DNA of 64,000 nucleotides from an uncultured Bacilli bacterium (GTDB taxonomy: Bacteria > Bacillota_I > Bacilli_A > RF39 > UBA660). The translations under genes and the position numbers were made by a program. This document shows, piece by piece, positions 18,694 to 27,514 of the stretch (the stretch's first letter is position 1; every line of letters starts with the position of its first letter). The notes under the pieces were generated by a model. It was not told the DNA's origin. It was given only the letters and a program-made list of their open reading frames with translations, and did not search any database. The stretch spans positions 124,001 to 188,000 of the forward strand of contig CAKPIT010000001.1 of NCBI GenBank assembly GCA_934162445.1, read 5' to 3'.

Positions 18694-19137
18694 CTACTCT
18701 AAAAACATTTTCCGACTAACAAAATTAAAGACCATTACAATCAACGTTGAAATCACCTTCATCACCATTGTCGTCACCTTAAAATAATCAACCCCAATTT
18801 TCATAATTCCTAAAGTTAACAATAGTCCAATTACACTAAAAACTACAAAAACAATAAAATTTTTAAGCTTCGTTTTCTCTTTATTTACTACAAAAACCCA
18901 CTTCACACTAACTAAATAATTATAAGTTACAGAAATTATAAAAGATAAAATTGCACTAATTATATAATATATTCCCAATACCTTATTAAAAAGATAAAAA
19001 AATACCCAATCAATTATTGTTGCCACAAACCCAACAATTACAAACTTAAAAATTTGAATTAATAATACCCTTGTCTTTTTATTAACTTTTAAATGTAACA
19101 AATTACATATTTTATCAAACCACTTATCAAACTTCAA
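18694..19137 (-). CDS. GtrA family membrane protein
   Basis: A 147-residue protein with four membrane helices; the first carries FKFVIVGFVATIIDWVFFYL, typical of the GtrA family. Members are proposed flippases for undecaprenyl-phosphate-linked sugars made by the GtrB partner, here the next gene. It is the first gene of the leftward glycan locus, behind an AGGAGG ribosome site. Confidence 0.85.
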   Translation of the reverse strand: MKFDKWFDKICNLLHLKVNKKTRVLLIQIFKFVIVGFVATIIDWVFFYLFNKVLGIYYIISAILSFIISVTYNYLVSVKWVFVVNKEKTKLKNFIVFVVFSVIGLLLTLGIMKIGVDYFKVTTMVMKVISTLIVMVFNFVSRKMFLE

Positions 19138-19202
19138 CTTCTAGTATCCTCCTTTAAATTAGTATACTATAAAATAAGCTATTTTTCTATGGTTTTATCG
19201 TT

Positions 19203-19238
19203 ATAATAAAAAGTATTAACTACACCAGTCAATACTTT
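19203..19238 (-). terminator. Terminator of the TasA-like gene at 19237
   Basis: Minus strand: AAAGTATTGAC, 7-base loop, GTTAATACTTT (11 pairs, one G-U), then T-rich sequence. It overlaps the gene's stop codon. Confidence 0.75.
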
Positions 19239-19800
19239 AATTTTTCTTCTCTTGAGTTACCACAACTCTCAATTTACCACTAAATACTTTATTAGCATAA
19301 TCACCATCAACTTCGTTAGTAATCCATAAACTTAAACTATAACTATTTTGTCCCTTACTAGCAATCGTTCCACTATCAAGTACTCGATTAGGATTGCCTC
19401 CAATATTACTAAGTAATTTAGCCCCCATATCTACATTATTTTTAACCAAATCAAACTTTAAAAACTTATCTTCCATTCTAACATCAGAACTAGAAATGGT
19501 ATTATCATCTAAATAAAGTGTATAACTAACCGCCTTTGTACCATTATTTACTAAAGTAAAAGTAGCCGGTGTTAAACTTTGTGCATCTTCATCAGACATA
19601 TCAAATACACTATCTAAACTAATACCCGTACTAGTCTCATTCAAAACAAGTTCCAAAGAACCCACTTTAATAACCTGTTCTTTACCAGTTAAAGTCGTCT
19701 TAAACACTGCATAACTAATAGCCAGTGCTAAAACCACTACAAATAAACAGCCAAAACTAACAGTTAATATATTTTTCCTTTTCACATTTTTATCTTCCAT
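19237..19800 (-). CDS. TasA/camelysin-like secreted protein (short form)
   Basis: A 187-residue secreted protein. Residues 12-33 are hydrophobic and end in AISYAVFKTTLTG, the type of signal seen in TasA/camelysin proteins processed by SipW-like peptidases. The mature part is beta-rich with no LRR extension and shares the pattern IKVGSLELVLNE, LDSGTIA and FSGKLRVV with the protein at 25129. Related proteins form extracellular fibres in biofilms. No sipW-like gene is in the window. A near-consensus promoter lies directly upstream and a strong terminator follows, so it is a single-gene unit. Confidence 0.7.
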   Translation of the reverse strand: MEDKNVKRKNILTVSFGCLFVVVLALAISYAVFKTTLTGKEQVIKVGSLELVLNETSTGISLDSVFDMSDEDAQSLTPATFTLVNNGTKAVSYTLYLDDNTISSSDVRMEDKFLKFDLVKNNVDMGAKLLSNIGGNPNRVLDSGTIASKGQNSYSLSLWITNEVDGDYANKVFSGKLRVVVTQEKKN

Positions 19801-19821
19801 AATAACGATACCTCTATTACA

Positions 19822-19850
19822 ATTATACTAATAAAATTTATAAATGTAAA
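19822..19850 (-). promoter_or_regulatory. Sigma-A promoter of the TasA-like gene
   Basis: Minus strand TTTACA (19845-19850), 17 bases, TATAAT (19822-19827). Transcription would start about 15 bases before the start codon region. Confidence 0.75.
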
Positions 19851-19853
19851 TTA

Positions 19854-19878
19854 AAAAAATTAGATTTTAAATCTAATC
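19854..19878 (-). terminator. Terminator of the lipoprotein gene
   Basis: Minus strand ATTAGAT, TTAAA loop, ATCTAAT, then TTTTTT, overlapping the stop at 19873. It lies directly beside the -35 of the next promoter. Confidence 0.65.
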
Positions 19879-20418
19879 TTTATAAAGACCATGAATTTTT
19901 TTAATATCATTATCACTAACTTTCTCTAAAACCCATTTCTTATTATCCTTAACAAGTCTAAAAACAATCGTATAACTAACCTTATCCGTTACATTCTTTA
20001 ACTCTTTAATTTTATATTCATCTTCTTTTTCTAAACTAGTCATTTTATCATCACTTTTAAACTCACTTTGATGTTCCTTTATATAATCGTTACTCTTCTC
20101 TAAACTAGTATTATAATCAAATACTTCAATTTCTACAGTCACTGTTGCATTATCCCCATTTGTATCCTCATTTTTAATTTTATAAGATAAATTTTGATAC
20201 TGTTTAATAAAAAGTTCTTTATACTTTTCTTTATAATTATTACTATAATTACTCTCATCCATTACACTATCAAGATCAGTTAATACATTACTATCAAGAC
20301 TTTGATACTTACCAAGATACTCTTCAACCCTTCTAGTTGGCGTATTCATCATATCATTACATCCCGTTATTATTAATAAAACTCCAACAACTGCCATTAA
20401 AATTCCATATTTTTTCAT
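19873..20418 (-). CDS. Lipoprotein of unknown function
   Basis: A 181-residue protein with a lipoprotein signal: MKK start, hydrophobic stretch and ITGC lipobox with Cys20. The mature part is mostly charged alpha-beta, with repeated acidic and lysine-rich segments such as VTVEIEVFDYNTSLEKSND and YTIVFRLVKDNKKWVLEK, resembling small cystatin/NTF2-like lipoprotein domains in general pattern only. No enzyme motif is visible. A terminator follows. It was not recognised as a named family. Confidence 0.75.
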   Translation of the reverse strand: MKKYGILMAVVGVLLIITGCNDMMNTPTRRVEEYLGKYQSLDSNVLTDLDSVMDESNYSNNYKEKYKELFIKQYQNLSYKIKNEDTNGDNATVTVEIEVFDYNTSLEKSNDYIKEHQSEFKSDDKMTSLEKEDEYKIKELKNVTDKVSYTIVFRLVKDNKKWVLEKVSDNDIKKIHGLYKD

Positions 20419-20461
20419 ATTATCACCTAATACTATAGTAACCAGAAATTTCTTAAATATA

Positions 20462-21118
20462 CTAAGATTTTAACTTAGAATTAGATAATTTTAATAATTG
20501 ATACAACTTCTCATGAAAACTACCATATTCTTTATCTAATTCTTTTAAAAGAAATAAAAACTTAGTCTTAATATCAAGACTATCATCCACAAAAAACTCA
20601 CTATATAAATAATTAATTTTAGCCTCATCCCGCTTTATATTAAGTTTTTTAACCTCCTTTTCTAAATAATTATAAACTCCCCTTTCATATCTTGTTAAAT
20701 AATTATTGTCACAATACCGTTTAATTACTTCATATTTAATATCCGTAAGCGTAAGTTCTAAAGTATCTGTAAGTACTTCCTCCTCTTCATCAAGTAACAT
20801 CAAACTTTTATATAAAATAAAGCCATCCCCATCAAGTTCTAAGGCTAAAGCCCTTTTTCCATTACTAACAATAACCGCATAATCAATAATATCAATATCA
20901 TTATGAAAATATGATTGCGTTTTATTTTTAATTTTCCCTAAAAACTCCTTATCAACTTTAACTAAAGATGTCAACATATCTTTAATTGTCATATCACTAA
21001 CCTTAACCAGTGGAATCTTCTTAATATGCTCCAAATCATCATCAAGACTCCATTCATAAAATTCATTGATCATAGCCCCCTTTGACCAATTAAGTAAAAT
21101 ATCATATATATATATCAT
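20462..21118 (-). CDS. DUF3603 family protein (YjbA-like)
   Basis: A 218-residue soluble protein. The start MIYIYDILLNWSKG, the later FYEWSLDD..HIKKIPLVKV and YAVIVSNGKRALALELD match the layout of B. subtilis YjbA (DUF3603), whose biochemical role is unknown. The start overlaps the upstream gene by four bases (ATGA) behind a GAAAGGGG site, so it is coupled to that small membrane gene. Confidence 0.65.
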   Translation of the reverse strand: MIYIYDILLNWSKGAMINEFYEWSLDDDLEHIKKIPLVKVSDMTIKDMLTSLVKVDKEFLGKIKNKTQSYFHNDIDIIDYAVIVSNGKRALALELDGDGFILYKSLMLLDEEEEVLTDTLELTLTDIKYEVIKRYCDNNYLTRYERGVYNYLEKEVKKLNIKRDEAKINYLYSEFFVDDSLDIKTKFLFLLKELDKEYGSFHEKLYQLLKLSNSKLKS

Positions 21119-21303
21119 TTTATCCCCTTTCTATAATTAGAAATTAAAATTAATAATAACCCAATAAATAATAAATAAATACTAACATGCGTAAACATAA
21201 ACTTTAAATATTCTATAAAAGAATATCCAAATGTAAACAAATTAGAATATATAATTACATAAAAAAAGCCCCAAGTCATCAATATAAATCCTGCTATTTT
21301 CAT
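21115..21303 (-). CDS. Small two-helix membrane protein
   Basis: A 62-residue protein with two hydrophobic segments (about 4-20 and 35-54) and a basic C-terminus. It ends in TGA overlapping the ATG of the DUF3603 gene by four bases, which supports it being a real, coupled gene and shows TGA acts as a stop here. The upstream ribosome site (AAAGAATAG) is weak. No family was recognised. Confidence 0.55.
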   Translation of the reverse strand: MKIAGFILMTWGFFYVIIYSNLFTFGYSFIEYLKFMFTHVSIYLLFIGLLLILISNYRKGIK

Positions 21304-21371
21304 TTCTATTCTTTTAATAATATCACCTAATACAATCTATTCTAATTTATTTTTAGTATACAAAAAAATTG

Positions 21372-22274
21372 TTAATTTATACTTAACAATTTTCCATGCA
21401 CCACAATTCTTTTTGTATTATCTAAAGAACAAGTAGATAACGTAATTATTTTATCAGTCTCTAAAACCGAAACATTATAATCTTTCATACTTCTATTTTT
21501 AATTGTATTAAGAAATTCTAAATATTTATTTAAATTTAAAAATTCTGTTTGTAAATAATAAGCTTCCGGAAGAGTTTCATAATAAGAAAATACCTGATAA
21601 AGATACGTATTAGTAGAAGTTTTTATCGTAATTGTCGGATTATTATCCAAAACCTTATCAAGCGTCCCAAACATTGTTTTATTTAACAAATGATGTCCAT
21701 ATAAAATAGTATTATAATTATTAGAAATATTACTATCATTACGATAATCAAGAAAGATATACCCTTTCGCATTATAATTATTAAAAAGATCATGTTCTAA
21801 ATAATAACTATTATCACTAAACTGTAAAAAAGGATAACTAATATTAGTACTATCAACTCTAATAAAACCTTTAATATTATTATTAATAGCCATTAACGAT
21901 AAAAGATCACTATCACTCTTAAAACTCTTATAATAATCTTTTACCGTATCTTGACTACTACCATTTAAATTATCACTTGAAATATCATTACTATCTAAAG
22001 AACTATTCTTATCAATCGTATTAATGGATGTAATTTCAACATCACTTTTTTTATTATTTAATACTTCATGTGGTATTAAAAAACTTGATGCACTTAAGAA
22101 GGTAACAATATATAAAATAAGTAATATTGAAACCTCCGGTGTATCTAATCTTTTTTCTAATTTAATTTTTAACTTCTTCCTATTAATAAATGGAAAAAGA
22201 TAAGAAAGTCCTAGAAAAAAGTAATAACATAATTTAAATATAATATTATTAATAATTAAAGAAATCTTTAACAT
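21372..22274 (-). CDS. srtB: Class B sortase
   Basis: A 300-residue membrane-anchored transpeptidase. Two N-terminal hydrophobic regions (about 5-30 and 49-66) lead to a linker and the sortase barrel from about 125. Class B features: YPFLQFSDNSYYLEHDLF, KGYIFLDYRND, catalytic His194 in LYGHH, Cys282 in LSTC and Arg289 in TKRIVVHGK. It cuts substrates at an NPxTN-type signal and attaches them to peptidoglycan. The gene directly upstream (3-base gap) encodes a surface protein with NPNTN near its C-terminus, the probable substrate. Confidence 0.9.
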   Translation of the reverse strand: MLKISLIINNIIFKLCYYFFLGLSYLFPFINRKKLKIKLEKRLDTPEVSILLILYIVTFLSASSFLIPHEVLNNKKSDVEITSINTIDKNSSLDSNDISSDNLNGSSQDTVKDYYKSFKSDSDLLSLMAINNNIKGFIRVDSTNISYPFLQFSDNSYYLEHDLFNNYNAKGYIFLDYRNDSNISNNYNTILYGHHLLNKTMFGTLDKVLDNNPTITIKTSTNTYLYQVFSYYETLPEAYYLQTEFLNLNKYLEFLNTIKNRSMKDYNVSVLETDKIITLSTCSLDNTKRIVVHGKLLSIN

Positions 22275-22277
22275 ATC

Positions 22278-23549
22278 CTACCTATTATTTTTTCTATAAG
22301 TTAAATATAAAGCCGTACTAACTAATAATATTACTAAAAAGCCAACTACAATATAAACCGTTGCATTAGTATTAGGATTCTTAATAACAGTAACTGTCAC
22401 TTCATAAGAATTAACCCCATCGGTTCCCGTAATTTTAACCTTACCTTCTTTAATACCATGAACTAAGCCATCACTAATTATCGAAATAGTCCCATCATTT
22501 GAAGACCATTTAATCTCACTAGATAACGGTACATCTTTATCAAAAGCCTTTTCTAACTTATCACTTTCCCCTTCTAAAACTGTAATAACTCCAATATATT
22601 TCTTTAAAAGATCAACTTTCCCATAAGAACAACCCAAAAGAAGTCCATCAAATGATCCCCCATAATTACAAGAACTATCATCAGTAACTGGATTAGGATC
22701 TTTAACAAAATTATTTTCAGCAGTTATTAAAATATTATTATCTTTTCCTGATGCTGTAGCACAATTAAGTTTATTACCCGTTTCAAAAATTAAATTATAG
22801 TTTAAACTATTAGCATAAGGCAAATACTTCGCTTCATTTCCTAAATAAGCTGAACAAGTATTATTGTTAACAAGATTACTATTTTTAACAATAACCTTTG
22901 AAAGATTAACCCCACCAATACCATACTTACTATTATTAACATCTAAATTATTAATAATACCCGTATTAATATCCCTAAGTTCAAGTCCCGCAGAAGCTAA
23001 AGTATTAGAGGTATAATTTATTTTAAGACCATCAACATTTAAACTTTTAATTTCATAAAAACCAAATAACGCATGATCTTGGATTAATGGAGCCATAATA
23101 TTATAAATAACATTAGTAATCACCGTCTCATCACTTTTCATAACTCCACTTCTAATATCACCGCTCATATTAAAAATTATGTTTTTCCAAGAAACATTTG
23201 AAGTATTATAACTAAAAAAATCCTTAGTTCCATTAATCGTTACATCTTCAACTACCACTTTATCAGTTGCCCCAAAGCCTTCAAAAGAAGTTAATACTGT
23301 CTTATCAGTTCCTTTTCCTTTAACCGTAATAGATTTAATATTATTATTTTGAAAAGATCCAATCTTATATTCCCCTTCTCCAAACTCCAAAGAAATATCA
23401 CTATCACCATTATAACTAGCTAAAAACTCATCAAAACTTTTGTAAGTACACCCTTCATTACAAATTGATAAACTACTAGCAAAAACATTCTTAGGACAAA
23501 AGAAAAGTCCCAAAAGAAGAATTAATAAAACTTTCTTACTCTTAATCAT
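22278..23549 (-). CDS. Surface protein with Big_2 domain and NPNTN sortase B sorting signal
   Basis: A 423-residue surface protein. It has a signal peptide (MIKSKKVLLILLLGLFF, cleaved near VFAS), then an Asn-rich right-handed beta-helix-like region (about 25-290) and a Big_2 Ig-like domain (about 310-388; SSEIKWSSNDGTISII, HGIKEGKVKITGTDG). Residues 391-395 are NPNTN, followed by a 23-residue hydrophobic helix and the basic tail RKNNR. This is a standard sortase B signal, and srtB is the next gene. The start is the ATG at 23549 behind AGGTG. Partner ligands are unknown. Confidence 0.85.
   Translation of the reverse strand: MIKSKKVLLILLLGLFFCPKNVFASSLSICNEGCTYKSFDEFLASYNGDSDISLEFGEGEYKIGSFQNNNIKSITVKGKGTDKTVLTSFEGFGATDKVVVEDVTINGTKDFFSYNTSNVSWKNIIFNMSGDIRSGVMKSDETVITNVIYNIMAPLIQDHALFGFYEIKSLNVDGLKINYTSNTLASAGLELRDINTGIINNLDVNNSKYGIGGVNLSKVIVKNSNLVNNNTCSAYLGNEAKYLPYANSLNYNLIFETGNKLNCATASGKDNNILITAENNFVKDPNPVTDDSSCNYGGSFDGLLLGCSYGKVDLLKKYIGVITVLEGESDKLEKAFDKDVPLSSEIKWSSNDGTISIISDGLVHGIKEGKVKITGTDGVNSYEVTVTVIKNPNTNATVYIVVGFLVILLVSTALYLTYRKNNR
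22365..22379 (-). other. NPNTN sorting-signal codons
   Basis: AAT CCT AAT ACT AAT on the minus strand encodes NPNTN. It matches the NP-x-TN pattern recognised by class B sortases such as S. aureus SrtB (NPQTN) and lies just before the C-terminal helix and basic tail. Confidence 0.8.
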
Positions 23550-23644
23550 TTTAAACACCTACCTTATTAAAATATTATCACAAAACTAAAGAAAAATACA
23601 ATATCAAAAAAGAGGTTATCATCCCTCGACAGCCTCTTGACATA

Positions 23645-24718
23645 TTATTCTTCTATTTTCTTATTATCATCACTAAATTCCACTTTATTAATACTTTCAA
23701 ACTTTTTTGTAATCTTCATTGTGGTAATTGATACATTCTCAACATCTTTATTAACAGCCTGAATACTTCGCGATAATTTATCCCATCGTTCTTTATATCT
23801 TAAAAATTCTAAACTAAGTTTATTAAGCTCCTCATGAATAACTTTTGTATATTTATCTTTCTCCATATTCTTAATAATCATTTGAATTACCGTCAAAGTA
23901 GAAATCAAAGTTGTCGGACTAGTAAGCCATACTCTTTTCCGATACGCATATTCCACAAGATCAGAATGATAAGCATTAATCTCCGCAAAAATCGCTTCCG
24001 CTGGTAAAAACATAATAGCCTGATCACTAGTAACTCCCGGAATAATATATTTACTACTAATCGCATCAATATGCTTTTTAACATCACTTTTAAAAGCCTT
24101 AGAAGCCATCATTCTTTCCTCTTTAGAAAGTTTAACATCTACCATCTTTTGATAATGTTCAAGGGGAAACTTAGAATCAATAACAATCGTTCCAAGCGGT
24201 TCTGGTGCAAATAAAATTGAATCGGCAATCAACCCATTAGGAAGAGTATATTGTAATTTATAAATCAAATCATTCCTCTCTCCAAAAATATTAGCAAGAA
24301 TATGATTCAAATTAACCTCTCCAAAAATACCTCTTGTCTTCTTATCTGTTAAAATACTCTGTAAAGAAATAATATCAACCGATAAATTATCCAGTTTCTT
24401 TTGTGCTTCATCAATCTTCCCAAGTCGTTCAATTACTGACGTAAAAGTCTTATTAGTCTTTTCAAAATTCTGATTAATTTGCGAATTTACTTGTTCATTA
24501 ATAGCCAAAAGTCTTCTTTCTACATTCTCATTCAACTTATCAAAATCATCCGTCATACTTTTATTTAATCCATCTTTAAAGCTATTTAACTCTTTGATCA
24601 TATTAATTTCCAAATTACTAAGACGCTCTGTAATATGTGCTTCATTAATATTCTTCATAAGCGACATAACCCCTAAAATAATCACAATAATTAAAAGTCC
24701 AATGATTATATATTCCAT
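23645..24718 (-). CDS. rmuC: RmuC family DNA recombination protein
   Basis: A 357-residue protein: one N-terminal membrane helix, a coiled-coil region (about 25-125), then the RmuC nuclease-like core with TRGIFGEVNLNHILA, IVIDSKFPLEHYQKM, SDQAIMFLPAEAIFAEI and VWLTSPTTLISTL. RmuC limits sequence inversions by an endonuclease-like action on DNA. The start at 24718 follows AAGGATG; nearby in-frame GTGs are possible. It is read alone, 61 bases after the rhodanese gene. Confidence 0.88.
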   Translation of the reverse strand: MEYIIIGLLIIVIILGVMSLMKNINEAHITERLSNLEINMIKELNSFKDGLNKSMTDDFDKLNENVERRLLAINEQVNSQINQNFEKTNKTFTSVIERLGKIDEAQKKLDNLSVDIISLQSILTDKKTRGIFGEVNLNHILANIFGERNDLIYKLQYTLPNGLIADSILFAPEPLGTIVIDSKFPLEHYQKMVDVKLSKEERMMASKAFKSDVKKHIDAISSKYIIPGVTSDQAIMFLPAEAIFAEINAYHSDLVEYAYRKRVWLTSPTTLISTLTVIQMIIKNMEKDKYTKVIHEELNKLSLEFLRYKERWDKLSRSIQAVNKDVENVSITTMKITKKFESINKVEFSDDNKKIEE

Positions 24719-24779
24719 CACTATCACATCCTTCTATAACCACTATACTAGTAGAACAAACATTCGTCAATATCTTTTC

Positions 24780-25052
24780 TTAAAAAACACTCCCATTGAC
24801 ACCAAAAACCGTATATCCCAAATTAGTTAAATAACTAGCAAGCATTACACTGTTATACCCCGTCTCACATATTAAATAATAAGTATCATGTTTATTTAAA
24901 TAATTACTAGGCAATCTTTTAAGTAATCTTTTCGGTAAATTAATAGACCCCATAATATGATCCCGTTCAAATAAATAATGTTCTCTTATATCAATAATCT
25001 TAATATTCTTAGTAGCAAGAAGCTCCTTAAACTCCAAAACTGATATTTCCAT
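24780..25052 (-). CDS. Single-domain rhodanese-like protein
   Basis: A 90-residue rhodanese domain. It begins with VLEFKELLATKNIKIIDIRE, has HIMGSINLP, and an active-site loop ICETGYNS whose Cys would carry the persulfide, ending in VFGVNGSVF. Stand-alone domains of this size move sulfur or act in thiol chemistry; the acceptor cannot be inferred here. Confidence 0.85.
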   Translation of the reverse strand: MEISVLEFKELLATKNIKIIDIREHYLFERDHIMGSINLPKRLLKRLPSNYLNKHDTYYLICETGYNSVMLASYLTNLGYTVFGVNGSVF

Positions 25053-25100
25053 AAGTAACCTCCTACTGTATTATATGAGGCCATAAAAAAAGAACCAAGT

Positions 25101-25128
25101 AAAAAAGTCTAATAATAACTATTAAACT
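25101..25128 (-). terminator. Terminator of the TasA-like gene at 25129
   Basis: Minus strand: nine-pair stem AGTTTAATA / TATTAGACT with a GTTAT loop, followed by TTTTTT. Confidence 0.75.
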
Positions 25129-25671
25129 CTAACTTTGGCCCCCTTCAACTCTAATCTTGCCCCTCCACATTTGTCCACTAATATCAGCATCAATATCAAC
25201 ACTTGGGAAAATTCTAAGTTTATAAGTATTAGTAGCACCCGCTGCAATCGTTCCACTATCAAGTAATCTTGCTTTATTACTACCAAGTGATGTAAAAAGT
25301 TTAACACTTCCCACTGTACTATTCTTATCAAGACTATACTTTAAATATTTATCAGCAAGTCTTGTCTCCGAAGCCGCTAAATCAACATCATCAATATAAA
25401 TTTCATAACTTGTAGTCACTGTTCCACTATTTTTTAATGTAAATGAATACCCATCACTACTAAGACCTTCCGCATCCGTCAAAGGATAAGTGTCATTTAA
25501 ATTAATGATAGTTCCCTCTTCAAGTGTTAATTTCAAAACACCTGAAGTAATTACATTATTATTACTACCACTCTTCGCAAAATTAAAAGCCGCAAGAGCA
25601 ATAGCCATAACTACCATAATAAAACCAACAATAAGTGCTACTAACATTAATTTATTCTCTTTCTCGTTCAT
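25129..25671 (-). CDS. TasA/camelysin-like secreted protein (short form, second)
   Basis: A 180-residue secreted protein and paralogue of the one at 19237. The hydrophobic stretch ends in AIALAAFNFAKSG; then come ITSGVLKLTLEEG, LDSGTIAAGATNTYKL and WRGKIRVEGG. The ATG at 25671 follows AGGTG; the GTG at 25680 is not needed. It ends just before a strong terminator. A fibre or biofilm-matrix role is inferred from the family only. Confidence 0.7.
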   Translation of the reverse strand: MNEKENKLMLVALIVGFIMVVMAIALAAFNFAKSGSNNNVITSGVLKLTLEEGTIINLNDTYPLTDAEGLSSDGYSFTLKNSGTVTTSYEIYIDDVDLAASETRLADKYLKYSLDKNSTVGSVKLFTSLGSNKARLLDSGTIAAGATNTYKLRIFPSVDIDADISGQMWRGKIRVEGGQS

Positions 25672-25729
25672 ATAAAACACCTACACTAATAAAAGTATAA
25701 CACTATTAAATAAAGATTTCAAATAATAT

Positions 25730-26518
25730 TTATTTTTTAGTAATACTCTCTAAATAAAAATTATTATTTTCCTTATCATAAACAAAATTATAATTATAAT
25801 TATTTATTTTATCATAATCTTTATCTATATCAAAACTATCAGCTTTAAGGTTTGGATAAATACTATCCATATCATAAATATTATTATCATCACCCTTTTT
25901 AATACAAGCTGCAACCGTTACCGTTAATTTACCATCAACATAATTAGTAGCCACAATCTTTCTAAGCATCGCTTCATTTGTCGTACAGCCACACTCATTA
26001 CCAGCTACATAAGAATAAGCCTTATAATCATCATAATTATAGAAATTCAAATCTCCACAATTACAACTTCCACAATTCTTAACCGTTCCATCAGTATATG
26101 AAAAATTACTACCAAATAACTTTTTCATCGCCACATCCAACTCATCTTTAGTTACATTACCATTAATACTATGATTAGTATTAGCAAAAGCAAGAATTAA
26201 TTTCAAATCATTACTCATTGCACTACTAACAAAATTACCAGTATATAAAGTTCTATAAATATTAGAAGATGATGGTACTGCATAATCATAACGAGCAATC
26301 AAGTCTTTAATAAAAATAGAAGAAGCATCATAGCTAACTTTCTCTTGAGTATTATCTTTATTATCTTTAACGACACTCGTAGTCTTAGGACATTTCTTAA
26401 ATCCCTTATAAGCTGTAAGATAATAATAACAGCAACCCCCACCAATTAAAAGACCACTAAGTAAAAAAATTACAACAAGTAGCCCCGTATGTTTTTTCTT
26501 ACTAACAACACTATCCAT
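25730..26518 (-). CDS. Membrane-anchored protein of unknown function with a Cys-rich segment
   Basis: A 262-residue protein: a short cytoplasmic basic start, a Gly-rich membrane helix (about 13-35, GLLIGGGCCYYYL) and an outside domain. It has a Cys-rich segment NCGSCNCGDLNFYNYDDY followed by GNECGCTTNEAMLRKIV, which could form disulfides or bind metal. It is the last of a leftward group after spoIIIAH, gerE and a GerM-domain gene, so a spore-envelope role is possible but unproven. No family was recognised. Confidence 0.7.
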   Translation of the reverse strand: MDSVVSKKKHTGLLVVIFLLSGLLIGGGCCYYYLTAYKGFKKCPKTTSVVKDNKDNTQEKVSYDASSIFIKDLIARYDYAVPSSSNIYRTLYTGNFVSSAMSNDLKLILAFANTNHSINGNVTKDELDVAMKKLFGSNFSYTDGTVKNCGSCNCGDLNFYNYDDYKAYSYVAGNECGCTTNEAMLRKIVATNYVDGKLTVTVAACIKKGDDNNIYDMDSIYPNLKADSFDIDKDYDKINNYNYNFVYDKENNNFYLESITKK

Positions 26519-26557
26519 AGATCCACCTCTATGATAATTTTAACATAAATAAATACT

Positions 26558-27466
26558 CTAAACAAGACCTCTTTTAGTAATATTTTTATACTCCTTTCCC
26601 TGACACTTAAAACTAATAGTATTAATATCATAATTATCAAATAAAGAATAACTAAGCGTATAAAGAACCTCCTCTTTAGCCTTAGATAAATCAAGATTAA
26701 AATCAAGAATCAACAAATCATCAATGAATTCTTTATTAGTAAGTTTAAGCTCTTCATCCAAAATACTTCCTAAATTATCCTGATAAATATAACTAGTAGT
26801 AAGTTCTTCAACAATAATATCCACTTTATCTTTATCAGTATTAATATACTTAGTAACTGGTACATAATAAATATCATCATCAATAATTTCATTATAATAA
26901 ATAACAACACATGTTAAATCTTTAAATGACGTATAATCATACTCTTTATTAATTCCCATGCTTCGGTTAAGTAATCCTGAATACCCATCAACATCACAAG
27001 AATCAACCGTTATTTTAACATTATTAACATCATTAAGTTCAGTAATAGAATAAACTAGTGCTTCTACTACTTTTTCAAGTGAATTTTTATTAATATTTAA
27101 AATTTTTTTATTAAAATCAACTATAACTGTATCATTATCAAGACTAACTTTATTAACTTTAACATCACTATTTATTACTCCTCTTAATTTATCTGGAAAA
27201 ATATTATCTTTTTTTAAAGTTAAACTATCTACTATAGCTAACACTTTATCACTCGTCTTATTTTCATCTAAAAACACTTTTGTCTTAACTAACAAATCAT
27301 TTTCATCCAACAAATAAATAGAGGAATTAGAAAGATTACTAACATAATCAAATTCCATATTAGTATTAAGCGTTTTCTCCATTTCTGGAATCAAATAAAT
27401 TGTCATAATAATGAATAAACTCATCGTTGTCACTAAAATTCTTCGTAATGCTCTTTTTCTTAACAT
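26558..27466 (-). CDS. GerM-domain protein (two GerM domains)
   Basis: A 302-residue membrane-anchored protein. One N-terminal helix (about 8-27) is followed by two GerM-type domains: about 55-165 (VSLDNDTVIVDFNKKILN, SLEKVVEALVYSITELNDV) and about 190-295 (KEFIDDLLILDFNLDLSKA, LYTLSYSLFD). GerM is a spore lipoprotein that acts with SpoIIQ-AH assembly and germination in Bacillus. Here a membrane helix replaces the lipobox. It follows the gerE-like gene, so it belongs to a sporulation group. Confidence 0.75.
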   Translation of the reverse strand: MLRKRALRRILVTTMSLFIIMTIYLIPEMEKTLNTNMEFDYVSNLSNSSIYLLDENDLLVKTKVFLDENKTSDKVLAIVDSLTLKKDNIFPDKLRGVINSDVKVNKVSLDNDTVIVDFNKKILNINKNSLEKVVEALVYSITELNDVNNVKITVDSCDVDGYSGLLNRSMGINKEYDYTSFKDLTCVVIYYNEIIDDDIYYVPVTKYINTDKDKVDIIVEELTTSYIYQDNLGSILDEELKLTNKEFIDDLLILDFNLDLSKAKEEVLYTLSYSLFDNYDINTISFKCQGKEYKNITKRGLV

Positions 27467-27487
27467 ATAAACACCTATTAAACTATA

Positions 27488-27514
27488 TTAAAAAAAGTAC
27501 TAATTTAGTACTTT
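27488..27514 (-). terminator. Terminator of the gerE-like gene
   Basis: Minus strand: AAAGTACTA-AAT-TAGTACTTT (nine pairs) followed by a T run, overlapping the stop codon. Confidence 0.8.
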
